A stretch of 64,000 nt of DNA from contig CM037888.1 of NCBI GenBank assembly GCA_021292165.1, positions 28,571,140-28,635,139 of the forward strand, read 5' to 3'. How positions within the stretch are numbered: position 1 is the stretch's first letter; the number at the start of each line of letters is the position of its first letter. The notes under the pieces were generated by a model. The model saw only the letters and a list, made by a program, of their open reading frames with translations, made no database searches and was not told the DNA's origin. Made by a program: the position numbers and the translations under genes. The stretch is from Shinisaurus crocodilurus (taxonomy: Eukaryota > Chordata > Lepidosauria > Squamata > Shinisauridae). Shown here one piece after another: positions 20,701-31,392 of the stretch.

Positions 20701-20846
20701 TCATGACTTATTTGTTCCATAGGGTAAAATCCCATTAGGTCCCATTCATTTCAATGGGTCTACTGTAAGTAGAACTTATGCTGGATTTCACCCATTGATT
20801 TCAACGGGTCTACTCTAAGCTTAACTAAGTCTGGATCCAACCCTGA
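20686..20846. repeat. dispersed repeat with TCAATGGGTCTACT blocks
   Basis: It has repeated CATTTCAATGGGTCTACTGT and GATTTCAACGGGTCTACTCT units and the ending GTCTGGATCCAACCC, shared with 19183-19290. Confidence 0.55.
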
Positions 20847-21878
20847 CAAAATTTATTATGGCATAAGCCTTTGTGGACTGAAGTCCATTTCATCAGATTC
20901 ATGGTTATCCTGTAATTTACAGATATATACACAATCGTGGTGGGGGGAATGAAAAAGTAAAGGTCAAAGAGAACTGAAATGCAGTAACTACAGACAGTGA
21001 TAATTACTTTATTACTTAGCAGTGGCCATTCACAAGTGTTGTTGGGTGATAACACAGCCATCCTTGCACTGGTGAGCTGATTAACACATGTAGTATGATT
21101 TTTTTTAATTAAAAAAAATCCTTTGTCCCTATTCAAACCACAGCAGATAGAGTAGAATCTCTCAATGAATTGCTGTTCAGCTCTTTCACATTAAATCTAT
21201 CCTTGATGTTTGTTTGTTCAAGAATGGCCAGCTTGAGGACAGTGGTACCATCTTGGGAGGTTGCAGTTCCATAGTTCCCAGGATCCCATCGGCAGAGAGA
21301 AAGACGGTTGAACCAGTTTAACAGTGCAATCCTATGCCTATCTAGACAGGAGTCAGTCCCATTTTGTTCAATGGGGATTTACTCCCAGGGAAATGTGTGT
21401 ATGACTGCAGCCTTAATCTGCTATATCCTAAGCAGCCAGTCAACTGCTCCTGATTTGTCTCTTCCAGTTGCTCTGGGTAGAATGCTCAAAAAGGTCTCCC
21501 TTGAGAAAGTGCTGGGCAATCTTGTGGTCCAGATCAAGGCAAAATTCAGTTCCTGACAGGCAGGCAGTGCAAATGAGTGGGCAACAGAAAGCACAGTAGG
21601 GGTATGCATTTCTTTGAAAAACAAAGGGAAAATGAACAAATGAGATTGATTAATTCATTCATTCGTGGTTTCAGACATCAAGAATGTGAATTTCAATGGA
21701 TAGCAACAAAACGAATGAAAAATCATCCATTTCTTCATTAGTTCCTTTTTTATCTGCTTTGCATTAGAGGCATTATTTCGCTTTGAAGAAGGACTCTGTG
21801 CATTTCACATAAAGGTCACAGGAAGCGGGAAGAGAGAGAGAGAAAGAGCAGTGAAATAGACAAGGGAAAAGCTCTACT
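20847..21878. other. non-coding stretch with short repeat traces
   Basis: 20847-20905 resembles the TCATCAGA repeat at 1317-1408. 21318-21416 (AACAGTGCAATCCTATGCCT, CAATGGGGATTTACTCCCAG) is another dispersed fragment. The rest is unrecognised. Confidence 0.4.
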
Positions 21879-22016
21879 TAAGGTGCTATCCTATGCAAGT
21901 TTAGACAGAAAAAAGGCCTTCAACTTCCAGCATGCCCCAGCCCGCATAGCTGGCTGGGGCATGCTGGGAGCTGAAGGCCTTTTTTGTGTCTAAACTTGCA
22001 TAGGATTGCACCCTTA
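21879..22016. mobile_element. palindromic MITE, family C
   Basis: The arms are TAAGGTGCTATCCTATGCAA and GCATAGGATTGCACCCTTA, meeting at CCAGCCCGC/GCTGGCTGG. The arms are about 95 percent complementary by eye. Confidence 0.82.
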
Positions 22017-22427
22017 GTATGCTGTGAGTGTGCAGCTTTTAAAATTGGCTATAAAATGGGGACCTGTTGTCCTATCTATTGGAAATTTGGCAGGTCTGGT
22101 GCCCAGAGGGGTAGGTAGAATGCCTGCAAATTTCATGCCGCTCGGTTCAAAAGAAACACAGAAGTTACAGGCAGCGGAAGACTGGCTGGATCTTCCATTA
22201 AAATGGGAAACCAAATGGACTCATTCAGTTCCAACAAACATGAAATGAAATAAATTAAAATATAAGAAAAACACAAATGCAAAAACAAAACAATTTCCCC
22301 CCATTGCACTCACCCCATAAGTGCAAGCAAGCTAAGTGTGGGGAAAGCACCAGGATCTGGGAGCAACTCACTCTTCATTGCACAGATAGGGGAAGGAAAA
22401 ACTAAGCAATGCGGTGGCTAGGGAATT
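22017..22427. other. stretch without recognisable gene
   Basis: Contains an A-rich block at 22240-22290. Nothing recognised. Confidence 0.4.
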
Positions 22428-22655
22428 TATTCCTTGAATTACATTTCCATTCCACCTTTCCTCCAAGGAACTGAAGGCAGTATACAAGGCGACACCTTCT
22501 CCCTATTTTTATCCTCACAACAGCCCTGTGTGGTAGATTAGGCTTAGAGAGAGAGAGAAAGATGCTGGCCCAAGGGCCCCCAGTGAGTGTCATGGGCTGC
22601 AGGGTGGGATTTGAATCCAGGTCTCCCGACATCCACTGCACTGCCTCTCGAAGTG
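22428..22655 (-). mobile_element. tRNA-derived SINE, diverged
   Basis: The minus strand shows GGATTCAAATCCCACCCTGC (B-box-like), CACTGGGGGCCCTTGGGCCA, a CACACAGGGCTGTTGTGAGG block and a TGGAATGGAAATGTAATTC tail. It is related to but older than the Sauria SINEs. The plus-strand CR1 frame begins just past it. Confidence 0.65.
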
Positions 22656-22659
22656 ATCT

Positions 22660-23250
22660 TTTAGCTTCCAAATCACGGGAAGTGATAATTCCCCTTTACT
22701 CGGCACTGGTTAGGCCTCATCTTGAGAACTGCGTCCAGTTCTGGGCACCTCACTTTAAGAAGGACATAGACAAACTGGAGAGGGTTCAGAGGAGGGCAAC
22801 AAGGATGATAAAGGGACTGGAAACAAGGCCCTATGAGGAGAGACTGAAAGAACTGGGCATGTTTAGCCTTCAGAAGAGGAGCCTCCTCAGGGGAGATATG
22901 ATCGCACTCTTCCAGTATTTGAAGGGATGTCACACAAAGGAGGGCCAGGATCTCTTCTCGATCATCCCAGTTTGCAGGACACGGAATAATGGGTTCAAGT
23001 TACAGGAACACAGATTCCACCTAAACATCAGGAAAAATTTCCTGACTGTCAGAGCAATAAGACAATGGAACCAACTACCTAGGGAGGTCGTGGGCTCTCC
23101 CACTCTGGAGGCATTCAAGGTGCAGCTGGACAGTCATCTGTCAGAGATGCTTTGACCTGGATTCCTGCATTGAGCAGGGGGTTGGACTCGATGGTGGCCT
23201 TGTAAGCCCCTTCCAACTCTACTTTTCTATGATTCTATGATTCTAGGCCG
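22660..23250 (+). mobile_element. CR1 LINE with C-terminal reverse transcriptase region
   Basis: The open frame 22562-23155 (197 codons) starts inside the neighbouring SINE. From about residue 36 it is CR1: [50 protein letters not shown], then [20 protein letters not shown] and a C-terminal LDSHLSEML before the stop. This matches the natural C-terminus seen in other copies in this window. The 3' UTR (GAGCAGGGGGTTGGACTCGA) ends in ATTCTATG-type repeats at 23227-23245. The catalytic palm and the endonuclease are absent, so the copy is inactive. Its intact last ~160 codons make it one of the younger CR1 fragments here. Confidence 0.92.
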
Positions 23251-24485
23251 TGCATCTATTTTCATCTGCAGTACTGCAGGATACTTAACACTTCCCTAAA
23301 GAACTAGAAAATGCATCCTTCGTAGTGATAGAAGAACTTACCCTTGGTGAATTAGTTATTTCTTTGGAATATAACAAATTCACCCGTGTTAGCTCAGATG
23401 AGAGTTCTCCTTTGATACAAACTCTTGTTCCATGGCCTTTCAATGCAGTGTTTACTTGCTGTCTGTCGCAGATCATGCAGGAGAGTCAGGAAATGGAGAA
23501 AAGAGGTGTTTATGCACCTGTCAGGCTGTTTCTTTGAATGTGATTGGTTGTGGTTAAAGTGACATCATCACATTCTACCTTAAGGAAGAAAAAGGTTGAT
23601 CCAACCAATTCAGCGCATGCGCAAGAATAGCCTTGTTTAGATGCAGACTGCGCATGCTCCGAAGCTCACAATCAATTCCGAACTGAGTAGCAAATTCATA
23701 AAAACACCAATCCAGGCTCACTGCAAAAGTGAGCATTATGAATAGACAGACCTCAACCAGTGAGCCAACTAGTTACAAAATTTGGCGGTGTCGCTCATCC
23801 TTCGCTTTGCAAAAACAGCTGTGCTCGCTTAGATAACTCACCTAAATATCACCCTGGATCAACTGTTGCATGGAAATGCATGTCACCTGGGCTCTTGCAT
23901 ATTCCTCTGCACATTTATCTCACACAGCTTTATATTAGAGCCAAAGAAGACCCTTTGATATTTAGGGGTGATTTCGATCTGGTGGTACAATGTGTAAATC
24001 AGCACATGCCGATCAAAGGGTGTTACACAATTATCTCTTCATGGAGACGCGGCTTTACTTAAACCACCGCTGCTGTTGCAAAGGATTACTGGTCAGGTAG
24101 CAATCAGAGAGAGGAAGAGAGGAAGATTCCCAGGCTGCTTGAAATGCAAGCCCTTGATCTCCACTGCCTCTCCCCCCTTGATTCCAGAGAGCTTTGGATG
24201 GTTCCCTGGGAAGAAAAAGAAAAAGAGGGAACGTATTGAAGCGCCAAGATTGTATTACTCGCTGATACAAGCAAATAGGTTTTTCATTGCTCTACAATAA
24301 TGGGCATGAAGTCAGCCTGAAATTCATAGCTGAAAGAGAATAGATGAGAACCCCCTACTGGCTTCTACTAAAGGAATACTTTACCTTGATTACAAATACC
24401 AAGATCCTTCAGGGCCTGGTTTGCCTGTGATTGATGGGTTGAGGATCTCTCTATTGAAACAGGTGCAGAGCTTTCACTTGCAGTA
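23251..24485. other. stretch without recognisable gene
   Basis: No repeat or gene family is recognised in about 1.2 kb. The 100-aa frame at 23760-24062 has no recognisable domain or codon pattern. It is possibly unique sequence. Confidence 0.4.
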
Positions 24486-24640
24486 TTGTGTAGGTTTTGC
24501 CCCTTCACGAAGAGAGGGGATCTTGCCATGCTGATCCACGTGGTTGACATTTATGGGCTTGACTACTGTAATGTGCTCTGTGTGGAGCTGCCCTTGAAGA
24601 TGACCCAGAAGGTTAAGCTAGAACAAGATGCAGTTGCTTT
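24486..24640 (+). mobile_element. L2-type LINE fragment
   Basis: In the plus frame starting near 24486 the peptide YGLDYCNVLCVELPLK followed by QKVKLEQDAVAF resembles the L2 signature SRLDYCNALYxGLPL...QKLQLVQNAAAR seen at 26790-27272. It is a short piece without ends. Confidence 0.6.
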
Positions 24641-24790
24641 TGAATACTGGGAGGTGTGGACATATTCAGCTTCTGTTGTCTCATCTACACAGGCTGACAT
24701 TGTGCCGACAGGACCAACTCAAGGTGCCTCTTCATGGTCTGGGATTCAGATCCTAAGAATCGCCACTCTCTATCTAAGCCCCCTGCACCC

Positions 24791-24965
24791 CATGGCCTGT
24801 GGCTCATGCTGGCTCAGCTTGTCTGAGTGTGGAAAGCTAAGCAGGGTCAGACCTGATTATTACTTGGATGGGAGACCCCTCCTCTAGTTTCCTGCATTGA
24901 GCAGGGGGTTGGACTCGATGACCTTGTAGGCTCCTTCCAACTCTATGATCTATGAATCTATGAAT
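24791..24965 (+). mobile_element. 5S rRNA-derived SINE with CR1 tail, best copy
   Basis: The head (24791-24877) follows 5S rRNA: GGCCTGTGGCTCATGCTGGC, TTGTCTGAGTGTGGAAAGCT, AAGCAGGGTCAGACCTGATT and ATTACTTGGATGGGAGACC. The 5S internal promoter (A box, intermediate element and C box lie in this part of 5S) is therefore largely kept. The linker CCTCCTCTAGTTTCCTGCAT leads into the CR1 3' UTR (TGAGCAGGGGGTTGGACTCG) and ends in TATGATCTATGAATCTATGA. Transcription by RNA polymerase III and mobilisation by CR1 are inferred from this architecture, known for SINE3-type elements in fish. Confidence 0.85.
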
Positions 24966-25188
24966 GGCAACTGCATCCAATTAGATCCTGGTTGCCATGG
25001 GAGGTGTGGCAAATGACAAGTAACCTGCCCAAAAGACTGGGTAAAGGCAGTGGTGGGGGCTGAGCCGCAACAGGCCCAAACAACTCCTTTGAACCCACAG
25101 TTTTCAGGGCCAACAGAAACCTATTTCACAGCAACCTCAGCTGCCAGTAAGAAAATGTGTTAATCTTTTTTAAAGAGGGACGGGTAGG
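24966..25188. other. stretch without recognisable gene
   Basis: Nothing recognised. Confidence 0.4.
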
Positions 25189-25377
25189 TAGGGATATGCC
25201 AATGCTGGGAAGTCCGACTTGTTTGAGTTCGCAGGACTTCCTGCCTGCTTCCGACCCGATGATCAGAAGTGAGCTGAGTCGGGCATTCCCCGTGAATTTC
25301 CATCTCTAAGAGGGGCTGCAGTTTTTGCATTTGTCAGATTTTCACACACACCCCATCGGATTCCTCACACATCCCTA
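25189..25377. mobile_element. probable hAT-like MITE with TAGGGAT ends
   Basis: The left end TAGGGATATGC and right end CACACATCCCTA are imperfect inverted repeats. The flanking 8-mers CGGGTAGG and TGGGTGGG agree at 6 of 8. A similar right end is seen at 5585-5606 and similar left ends at 40866 and 37754. There is no coding capacity. Confidence 0.5.
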
Positions 25378-25978
25378 TGGGTGGGGCACCATGGCAGGTG
25401 CCAGGGAAGGTGTCCAGGGTGCATTGGTGTCCATGTGCACGATGTTGCCTACGCCTGACGTACTGTAACACAACCTGAAACCGGGTCCCTGCCTTTCGGA
25501 GTGCCCACCTTTGTAGCCAGCATGGGTGGAATTCAGCGGTGCGACCGGGGTCAGACATGTGAAAGTGGTGGCAATGTGGCTTCAGCCAGTCGATGTTTGC
25601 CGTATCACAGTTGCTTGGTTCGTCTCCCTTGGCAGGCCATATCAATGAACCAGTTCTGGCAGTTTTCATCTCCACCAGGAGCAGGTCTTTTGTAAAGCTG
25701 ATGGGTCTTAATTGCCCGTTCGAGATGAAGCTACCCCAATAGATTTTGCATTACAATGTGTTGTTGCTGGAAAAATCCATTTCCCCCCCAGCTACACAAG
25801 GATGACCTTCTGAAGACTGGACTCAGGTGCAAATGCCAGTGCTGAGAACTTCTCGAAGAAGATGAGGCATTCAACCAAGGCAGTGGTGGTTGCTGGAGTC
25901 AAAGTTTTGACTACATCCCCAGGGAATAATGGGGCTTCTTTGAATGAAAGATCTGGAAATTCGACTATTTCCCCACCT
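25378..25978. other. stretch without recognisable gene
   Basis: Nothing recognised. The 113-aa minus frame at 25334-25675 overlaps the MITE end and shows no domain. Confidence 0.4.
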
Positions 25979-26157
25979 CATAGTAACGTAGGAGGCTGCC
26001 CTATCCTGAGTCAGTCCATCTAGCCCAGCATGGTAGACACTGACTGGCAGCAGCGGCTCTCCAGGGTTTCAGGCAGGAGATTTCAGGAGATGCTGGGGAC
26101 TGAACCGAGGACCTTCTACATACAAAGGAGGTGCTCCACCACCGAGCTATGGCCCAT
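25979..26157 (-). mobile_element. tRNA(Ala)-like SINE
   Basis: Minus strand: GGCCATAGCTCGGTGGTGGA (A-box region), GTAGAAGGTCCTCGGTTCAG (B-box region), CTGAAACCCTGGAGAGCCGC and GACTGACTCAGGATAGGGCA, then a CTCCTACGTTACTATG tail. Confidence 0.8.
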
Positions 26158-26369
26158 ACCTAACTTTTTAGCGGGACTGTTCCTGGACAGCCAGAGTGTG
26201 ACATGAGGTAAATATTGGGTGCCTCCAATTCAGGGGGCGAGCCCCTCAGGGCATGGCCGTGTATCATGGGAAGTCACATTGGACTAGACAGGAACCATCA
26301 TCACAGGGGCATGCATGGTTGGTTCCCGCCACATGCCACCAGGGAAACCCACCTTAAGAGGTCTTCAAG

Positions 26370-27640
26370 ATGATGATGATTTACAGTATTTGTATACTGC
26401 TCCATATCCAAGTAGATTCCAAAGCGGCGAACAGTAAAAAGACAAAAACAGATAAAAGAGACAAAAACAACACATTGGAAACAAAGTAACAATGACAGCA
26501 GTGGTTGGGCAGCAGTGAAGGCTTCCCGGAACAAGGAGGTCTTCAGCAGGCGCTGAAAGCAGCACAATGTCAGAGCCTGCCTAACCTCCAGAGGAAGGGA
26601 GTTCCACAGAAATGGAGCTGCCACATTGAGGCTCTTCTCCAGGTGGACTCCAGTCGGACCAAAGGTCCATGAGAAACCACCAGGACAGGAGCATGCCATC
26701 TGTACCAGGTAGGTTGGTATGGGAAGATGTGCTCTCTCAGGTAACCTGATCCCAAGTTGTTTTGGGCTTTGTACACAAGTACCAGATCCTTAAACCCGAC
26801 CCAGTAGTGAATAGGCATTTGGCAGCCAGTGCAGTTCCTTCAGCAAAGGAGTTGCATGCTGAAAAGGGGCAGCTCCCGACAACAGCCGAACTGCTGCATT
26901 CTGCACTAGCTCCAGTTTCTGGAGCAGCCTTAAGGGCAGCCCCACATAGAGCGCATTGCAGTAATCCAGCCTTGAGGTTACTAGCGCCTGTATCACTGTG
27001 GCCGAGCTATCCCTGTCCAGGAGAGGCCATAGCTGGCGAACCAATAGAAGATGGTAAAAGGCACTCCAAGGCACCACAGTCACTTGGGACTCCAGCGACA
27101 ACGATGGATCTAGGAGTACCCCCAGACTACGAACCTGATCTTTCAAAGGGAGTGCAACCCCATCCGGAACAGGCAATGAGCCTATCTCCCAGACTTGGGA
27201 ACCACTCACCCACAGGGCTTCTGTCTTGTCAGGATTCAGCCTCAGTTTATTGGCCCTCATCCAGCCCATCACCGTCCAGGCACTGATCCAGGACTTGCGC
27301 AGCCTCTCCTGATTCAGTTGTCAGAGGGATATAGAACTGTGTGTCATCAGCATACTTGGCTCCAAATCCCGTAATGACTGCTCCCAGTGGCTTCATATAG
27401 ATGTTAAACAACATTCGGGACAAGATGGTACCCTGCAGAACCCCATAGCACAATTGCCAAGGATCCAAGAAATAGTCACCCAATCTTACTCTCTGAAATC
27501 GACCCCGCAGGTAGGACTGAAACCACTGTAACACAGTGCCTCCAATGCCCGACCCGCAGGGTCAATCCAGGATGATACCATGGTTGATGGTATGGAAAGC
27601 CACTGAGAGATCGAGTAGAATTAACAGGAATTAATTAATT
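26370..27640 (-). mobile_element. L2 LINE with reverse transcriptase remnant
   Basis: Three consecutive minus-strand open frames cover the distal half of an L2-type ORF2. 27534-27247 carries FQSYLRGRFQRV, a QGTILSRMLFNIYM block and the catalytic box YADD (in KYADDTQFYI). 27272-26790 carries WMRANKLRLNPDKTE, SRLDYCNALYVGLPL and QKLELVQNAAVRLLSG. 26818-26301 carries the C-terminal LVYKAQNNLGSGYL region and ends near a 3' UTR with a TATACTGCTCCAT-type motif. The segments lie in different frames, so frameshifts inactivate it. The upstream edge (27600-27640) encodes AFHTINHGIILD, the start of the palm motif region. The endonuclease is absent. Confidence 0.92.
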
Positions 27641-27666
27641 AATTAATTATCTTAATTAATTAAGAT
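27628..27666. repeat. (AATT)n array with palindromic centre
   Basis: AATTAATTAATTAATTATC is followed by its complement TTAATTAATTAAG. Pure AT tetranucleotide repeat at the broken 5' side of the L2. Confidence 0.9.
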
Positions 27667-27984
27667 CAGGAATCATGGACCAGCTCACCGCCAGTCACAG
27701 GCATAGCACCTGTGCCCCAGGTGGATGGTCACAGGTGGACCAGATGGTTCACATCACCTGCCACCCAAGGCCATCCTATTCTCCAGTTTATCCCAGTAGG
27801 CAAGCTGCTATCTTCTAACAGCAAAATAGTAGCCCCTGCCATTGTGTTGCCAATTAATCGACACTTATACAGTTATGGCCTGTTTTGAAGCCAGTTCTTC
27901 CTCACCCTCACCCTTCGTTCACCCCACCCATTCCAAACCACAGTTGGGGGTGGTTGGGTTATTGTTGTCTTTTTAGAAAACCAG
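27667..27984. other. stretch without recognisable gene
   Basis: Some phrases (GCCTGTTTTGAAGCCAG) could be further L2 coding remnant on the minus strand. Not assignable with confidence. Confidence 0.35.
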
Positions 27985-28082
27985 CTGTCATATTTATTTA
28001 TTTATGTAATACATTTTTATACCGCCCAATAGCCGAAGCTCTCCGGGCGGTTTACAACAGTTAAAACCATAAAATACAATAC
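27985..28082 (-). mobile_element. L2 LINE 3' end fragment
   Basis: Minus strand: TAAACCGCCCGGAGAGCTTC, GGCTATTGGGCGGTATAAAA and a tail of AATAAATAAAT. This is the conserved stem-like L2 3' UTR, also seen at 47628, 58361 and (plus strand) 44840. Confidence 0.85.
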
Positions 28083-29189
28083 ATTTACCTGTGCCTGCAC
28101 CAGAAAGTCAGTCAGAGTTCCAGGCACTGGGCTGGATCCAGATTTAAGCTGGATTAACAGCACTGGTGGAAGTGGACTTCCCAGCCCCCCTCCTTCCCAC
28201 AGCAGATCCTCCTACCCCCTGGAAATGGTACAGAGAGGAGATCCTGATGAATGGGGTGAGCTGTGGCTTGGGGGGGGGTCCCCGAAGACTGGGCAGAGGG
28301 GCTTTCTGAAGGGGAGACCATTTCAATATCTAAGTCAATGAAGGCTATTTTACCAAGGATTGAACTTCTCACTACAGTGTTTTATTCAATGTTTGTTTGG
28401 TTTTTTTAAAATTGCAAATGCCAATGACTGAGTGGTTTTAAGGAAAAATGAATGTTATAAGGTATGTTCCACACCCCAGAATCCTATCACCGGTTCCAGG
28501 AGTTCCTGCCAAGCAAGAAGACAAATCCCCCAACTCAAAAGTTTTCCCTTTTGGCATATCGGTATCATCTGAATTTGCTAGTGTCCAAAAGTGTCTTGCC
28601 TCCCTCAGTTAATGAACACTTTCTCCACTTGGATTCAGGGTTATCACTCTGCATTTCTTTGTTATCTGGAAATAGTTGCGCAATATACAGTGCAGATCCC
28701 AGAAGGCTTGCAGAGTTCGTTTCCAAAACTTTTAAGTACTCTGCTGAATCTGCTCAACAGCACCTGTCATTGTTATAATAAATACACAAGTGAATGCTTT
28801 TTTGGTGTAATCTCAGAAAATTGGAATAATGATGACAAAAGATTCCTAAAATAGAAAGAAACTATTAATATTCATAACACTTGACATTTGCGAAGAAATT
28901 CTGTGCCAAGATAATAGGATACAATCAGAGATAACCCCGGGGCATTGTGCTTTTTCTTACCGAGTGAATGAGTTTATTGCTTTTTAAACCCTTATCAACT
29001 CTTCCCTGCCTTTGTATGTAGGACATAATCTCCATCAAATGCGGTGCACTGTGTCCTTCAAATGACCCATCCAGAAATCATGATGCTCAGTTAGTTCAGA
29101 AGAGTGCGTGAAGATGATAGGCAAAGCAAAGGCATCAGAAGGGCTCCTTGTTAGTATTATTCCCCGGATCTCCTGAGGAAAAGATGCCT
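28083..29189. other. stretch without recognisable gene
   Basis: 28440-28860 is AT-rich and has two overlapping open frames of 104 and 87 codons with no recognisable domain. The composition is ordinary for non-coding DNA. Confidence 0.35.
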
Positions 29190-29475
29190 GCACTTTTTGC
29201 AAGAGATTTTACCCTTATATAAGGCATTTTTGTGTGTACCTTCCCCTAATATGTGCATCTTTATGTGCAATTTTTCTTAATATTTTTGGGAGCATTTTTC
29301 AAGTTGTGAGTTGTATTGCAAAATTCAGAGTGGTATGGATTTTAGTGTGGGGTGAGTTCTGTTTCCTGTATAGATTTGGAAGGTGCAAATTCGGTAACTG
29401 CATAAAAATATTAGGACTGAATGAAATTCTCCATATTGAGTTTCTGCATTCAAAGCCTTGTCAGCAAGTAAGTAC
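29190..29475. repeat. AT-rich dispersed repeat, family F-like
   Basis: CCCCTAATATGTGCATCTTT, GTGCAATTTTTCTTAATATT and TTGCAAAATTCAGAG recur in similar form at 49336-49620 and 62080-62210. No ends are preserved. Confidence 0.5.
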
Positions 29476-29798
29476 GTAAGGGCACAGTCCTATGAGTTGC
29501 ACCCTTGTTAGACGGAAGCCTCCAATCTCAAAGGCTTGTGAGTACCCTGGACTGCTGCCAGCAGGACGGGAGGAGGACAGAGGCAATTTTACTCTAGACA
29601 GGCATAAGATACTAGAATCATAGAATAGTAGAGTTGGAAGGGGCCTCTACAACCATTGAGTCCAACCCCCTGCTCAATGCTGGAATCCAAGTCAAAGCAT
29701 CCCTGACAGATGGCTGTCCAGCTGCCCCTTGAATGCCTCCAGAGTGGGAGAGCCCACCACCTCCCTAGGTAGTTGGTTCCATTGCCATATTGCTCTAA

Positions 29799-30845
29799 CA
29801 GGGATGGGGACTTGGACTCGGGGACTCGACTCGTGAGTCGGACTGAGTCCCCCCTCTGACTCGAGTCTGACTCGAGTCCCAATATTTTTAATGGGACTTG
29901 AGACTCGACTCGAGACCAAGGACTCTTCAACATCCCTGGGCTGTGCCAGGAGTGGAGAGGAGCACGATCACCGGTGAAGAGCGCATGGAAGCGAGGCGCG
30001 CCGCTGCTCGGCCATTATGGACAGCTACCAGGAGCGCAGCCCCAATGATATGTTGAGATTTATTTTGATTGATGTTTTGTTGTGGGGGGTTAGGGTTAGG
30101 GTCAGACATTTTGGGTTTGGCTGCCTCTGCCTGCCTGTTTGGGGTTCCCAGCCTCATCTGCCTGCCTGGTCTCTTCTTGACCAGTTCCACTGTTTGAATT
30201 GTCCAAGACAAAGGGCACTGCCTGCCTGCCTGCTTTGGGGTTCCCTGCCTCCTCTGCCTGCCTGGTCTCTTCTTGACCAGTTCCACAGTTTGAATTGTCT
30301 AAGACAAAGGGCACTGCCTGCCTGCCTGCTTTGGGGTTCCCTGCCTCCTCTGCCTGCCTGGTCTCTTCTTGACCAGTTCCACAGTTTGAATTGTCCAAGA
30401 CAAAGGGCACTGCCTGCCTGCCTGCTTTGGGGTTCCCTGCCTCCTCTGCCTGCCTGGTCTCTTCTTAACCAGTTCCACAGTTTGAATTGTCCAAGACAAA
30501 GGCCTCTGCCTGCCTGCTTTGGGGTTCCCTGCCTCCTCTGCCTGCCTGGTTATTTTGGGTTTGTCTGCCTGGTCTGTTCTTGCCAAAATCAGTTGCAGAG
30601 TTTTGAAATAAAAAGGCACACTTGTGCCTAAAATTTATTTAAGCCATACATCTGAAGTAGCCTTATTTTGTTGGGGGAAAACCCCATTGATTTTAATAGG
30701 GACTCGTGGAGTCAGTTTTGGGAGTGACTCGGGACTCGGGACTCGTGAGTCACCATTTTGGACCAAGGACTCAGACTCGAGACCCGGGTCCAAAGACTCG
30801 TGATTTGACTCGTGACTCGAGCCCAAGGACTCTTCAACATCCCTG
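29799..30845. mobile_element. GACTC-rich non-autonomous hAT-like element, copy 1
   Basis: The element is 1,047 bp, with ends CAGGGATGGGGACT and TTCAACATCCCTG (8-bp perfect inverted ends CAGGGATG/CATCCCTG) and an exact 8-bp duplication TGCTCTAA (29791-29798, 30846-30853). Both subterminal regions are packed with GACTC/GAGTC units (29814-29920 and 30700-30835), a layout typical of transposase-binding arrays. The interior has a ~155-bp copy-specific part (29942-30097) and a 96-bp tandem repeat (30105-30590). No transposase is encoded. The hAT assignment rests on end sequence and duplication length. The right-end motif also occurs internally at about 29917-29941. Confidence 0.88.
30105..30590. 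repeat. 96-bp minisatellite inside copy 1
   Basis: The landmark GGTCTCTTCTT recurs at a 96-bp period, with its following GA/AA ending at 30180, 30276, 30372 and 30468, plus a partial unit after. As 96 is 3 x 32 and the unit has no stop in some frames, long frames arise on both strands: 204 codons on plus and up to 119 on minus. These are repeat artefacts. The second element (35501-36187) has about one full unit plus the partial one. Confidence 0.92.
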
Positions 30846-31237
30846 TGCTCTAACAGTCAGGAAATTTTTCCTGATGTTTAGGTGGAATCTGGCTTCCTGT
30901 AACTTGAGCCCATTATTCCGTGTCCTGCACTCTAGGATGGCCAAGAAGAGATCATGGCCCTCCTCTGTGTGACAACCTTTTAAGTACTTGAAGAGCATTA
31001 TCCTATTTCCCCTTCTCTTCTAAAGGCTAAAAATGCCCAGTTCCTTCAGTCTCTCCTCAGAGGGCTTTGTTTCCAGTCCCCTGATCATCTTTGTTGCCCT
31101 CCTCTGAACCCTTTCCAGTTTGTCTGCATGGCACCCTTCTTAAAATGTGGTGCCCAGAACTGGATGCAGTACTCAAGATGAGGCCTAACCAGTGCTGAGT
31201 AATTTTTCCTCTAGATAGGCCTCTGAGCCACACTGAC

Positions 31238-31392
31238 TGGGTTCACACAACACGATAAGCCAAGGGTGGCTTCTTGTCATGTTGTCGGATCCTGGCCAGA
31301 GTGGCTTGTGCACCACACTGCTGAGTTCAGACAACATCACAAGCCATCCCTGGCTTATAAGCCACCATGGCTTATCATGTTGTGTGAACGCA
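31238..31392. mobile_element. palindromic element, family D, diverged
   Basis: TGGGTTCACACAACACGATA at the left faces CATGGCTTATCATGTTGTGT and GAACGCA at the right, with inner arms GTGGCTT and ACAACAT. It is related to 11841-12040. Flanks do not give a clean duplication. Confidence 0.7.

Larger units (their letters stand above)
29611..31200 (-). mobile_element. CR1 LINE interrupted by a hAT-like element
   Basis: The two CR1 parts are 29611-29798 (3' UTR and last codons, minus strand) and 30854-31200 (further into the C-terminal domain, encoding the LERVQRRxT-type region in broken frames). At the interruption TGCTCTAA is present on both sides. The uninterrupted CR1 copy at 15721-15785 shows the native sequence TTGCTCTAACAG, confirming that this is an insertion with target duplication. 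Confidence 0.9.

Noticed and set aside
30090..30101. Interstitial telomere repeat (TTAGGGTTAGGG)
   Set aside because: Only two units inside the GACTC element; chance is sufficient.
30017..30631. 204-codon frame with a repeated 32-residue unit
   Set aside because: It is the translation of the 96-bp minisatellite. The opposite strand is equally open, and the sequence lies inside a transposon.
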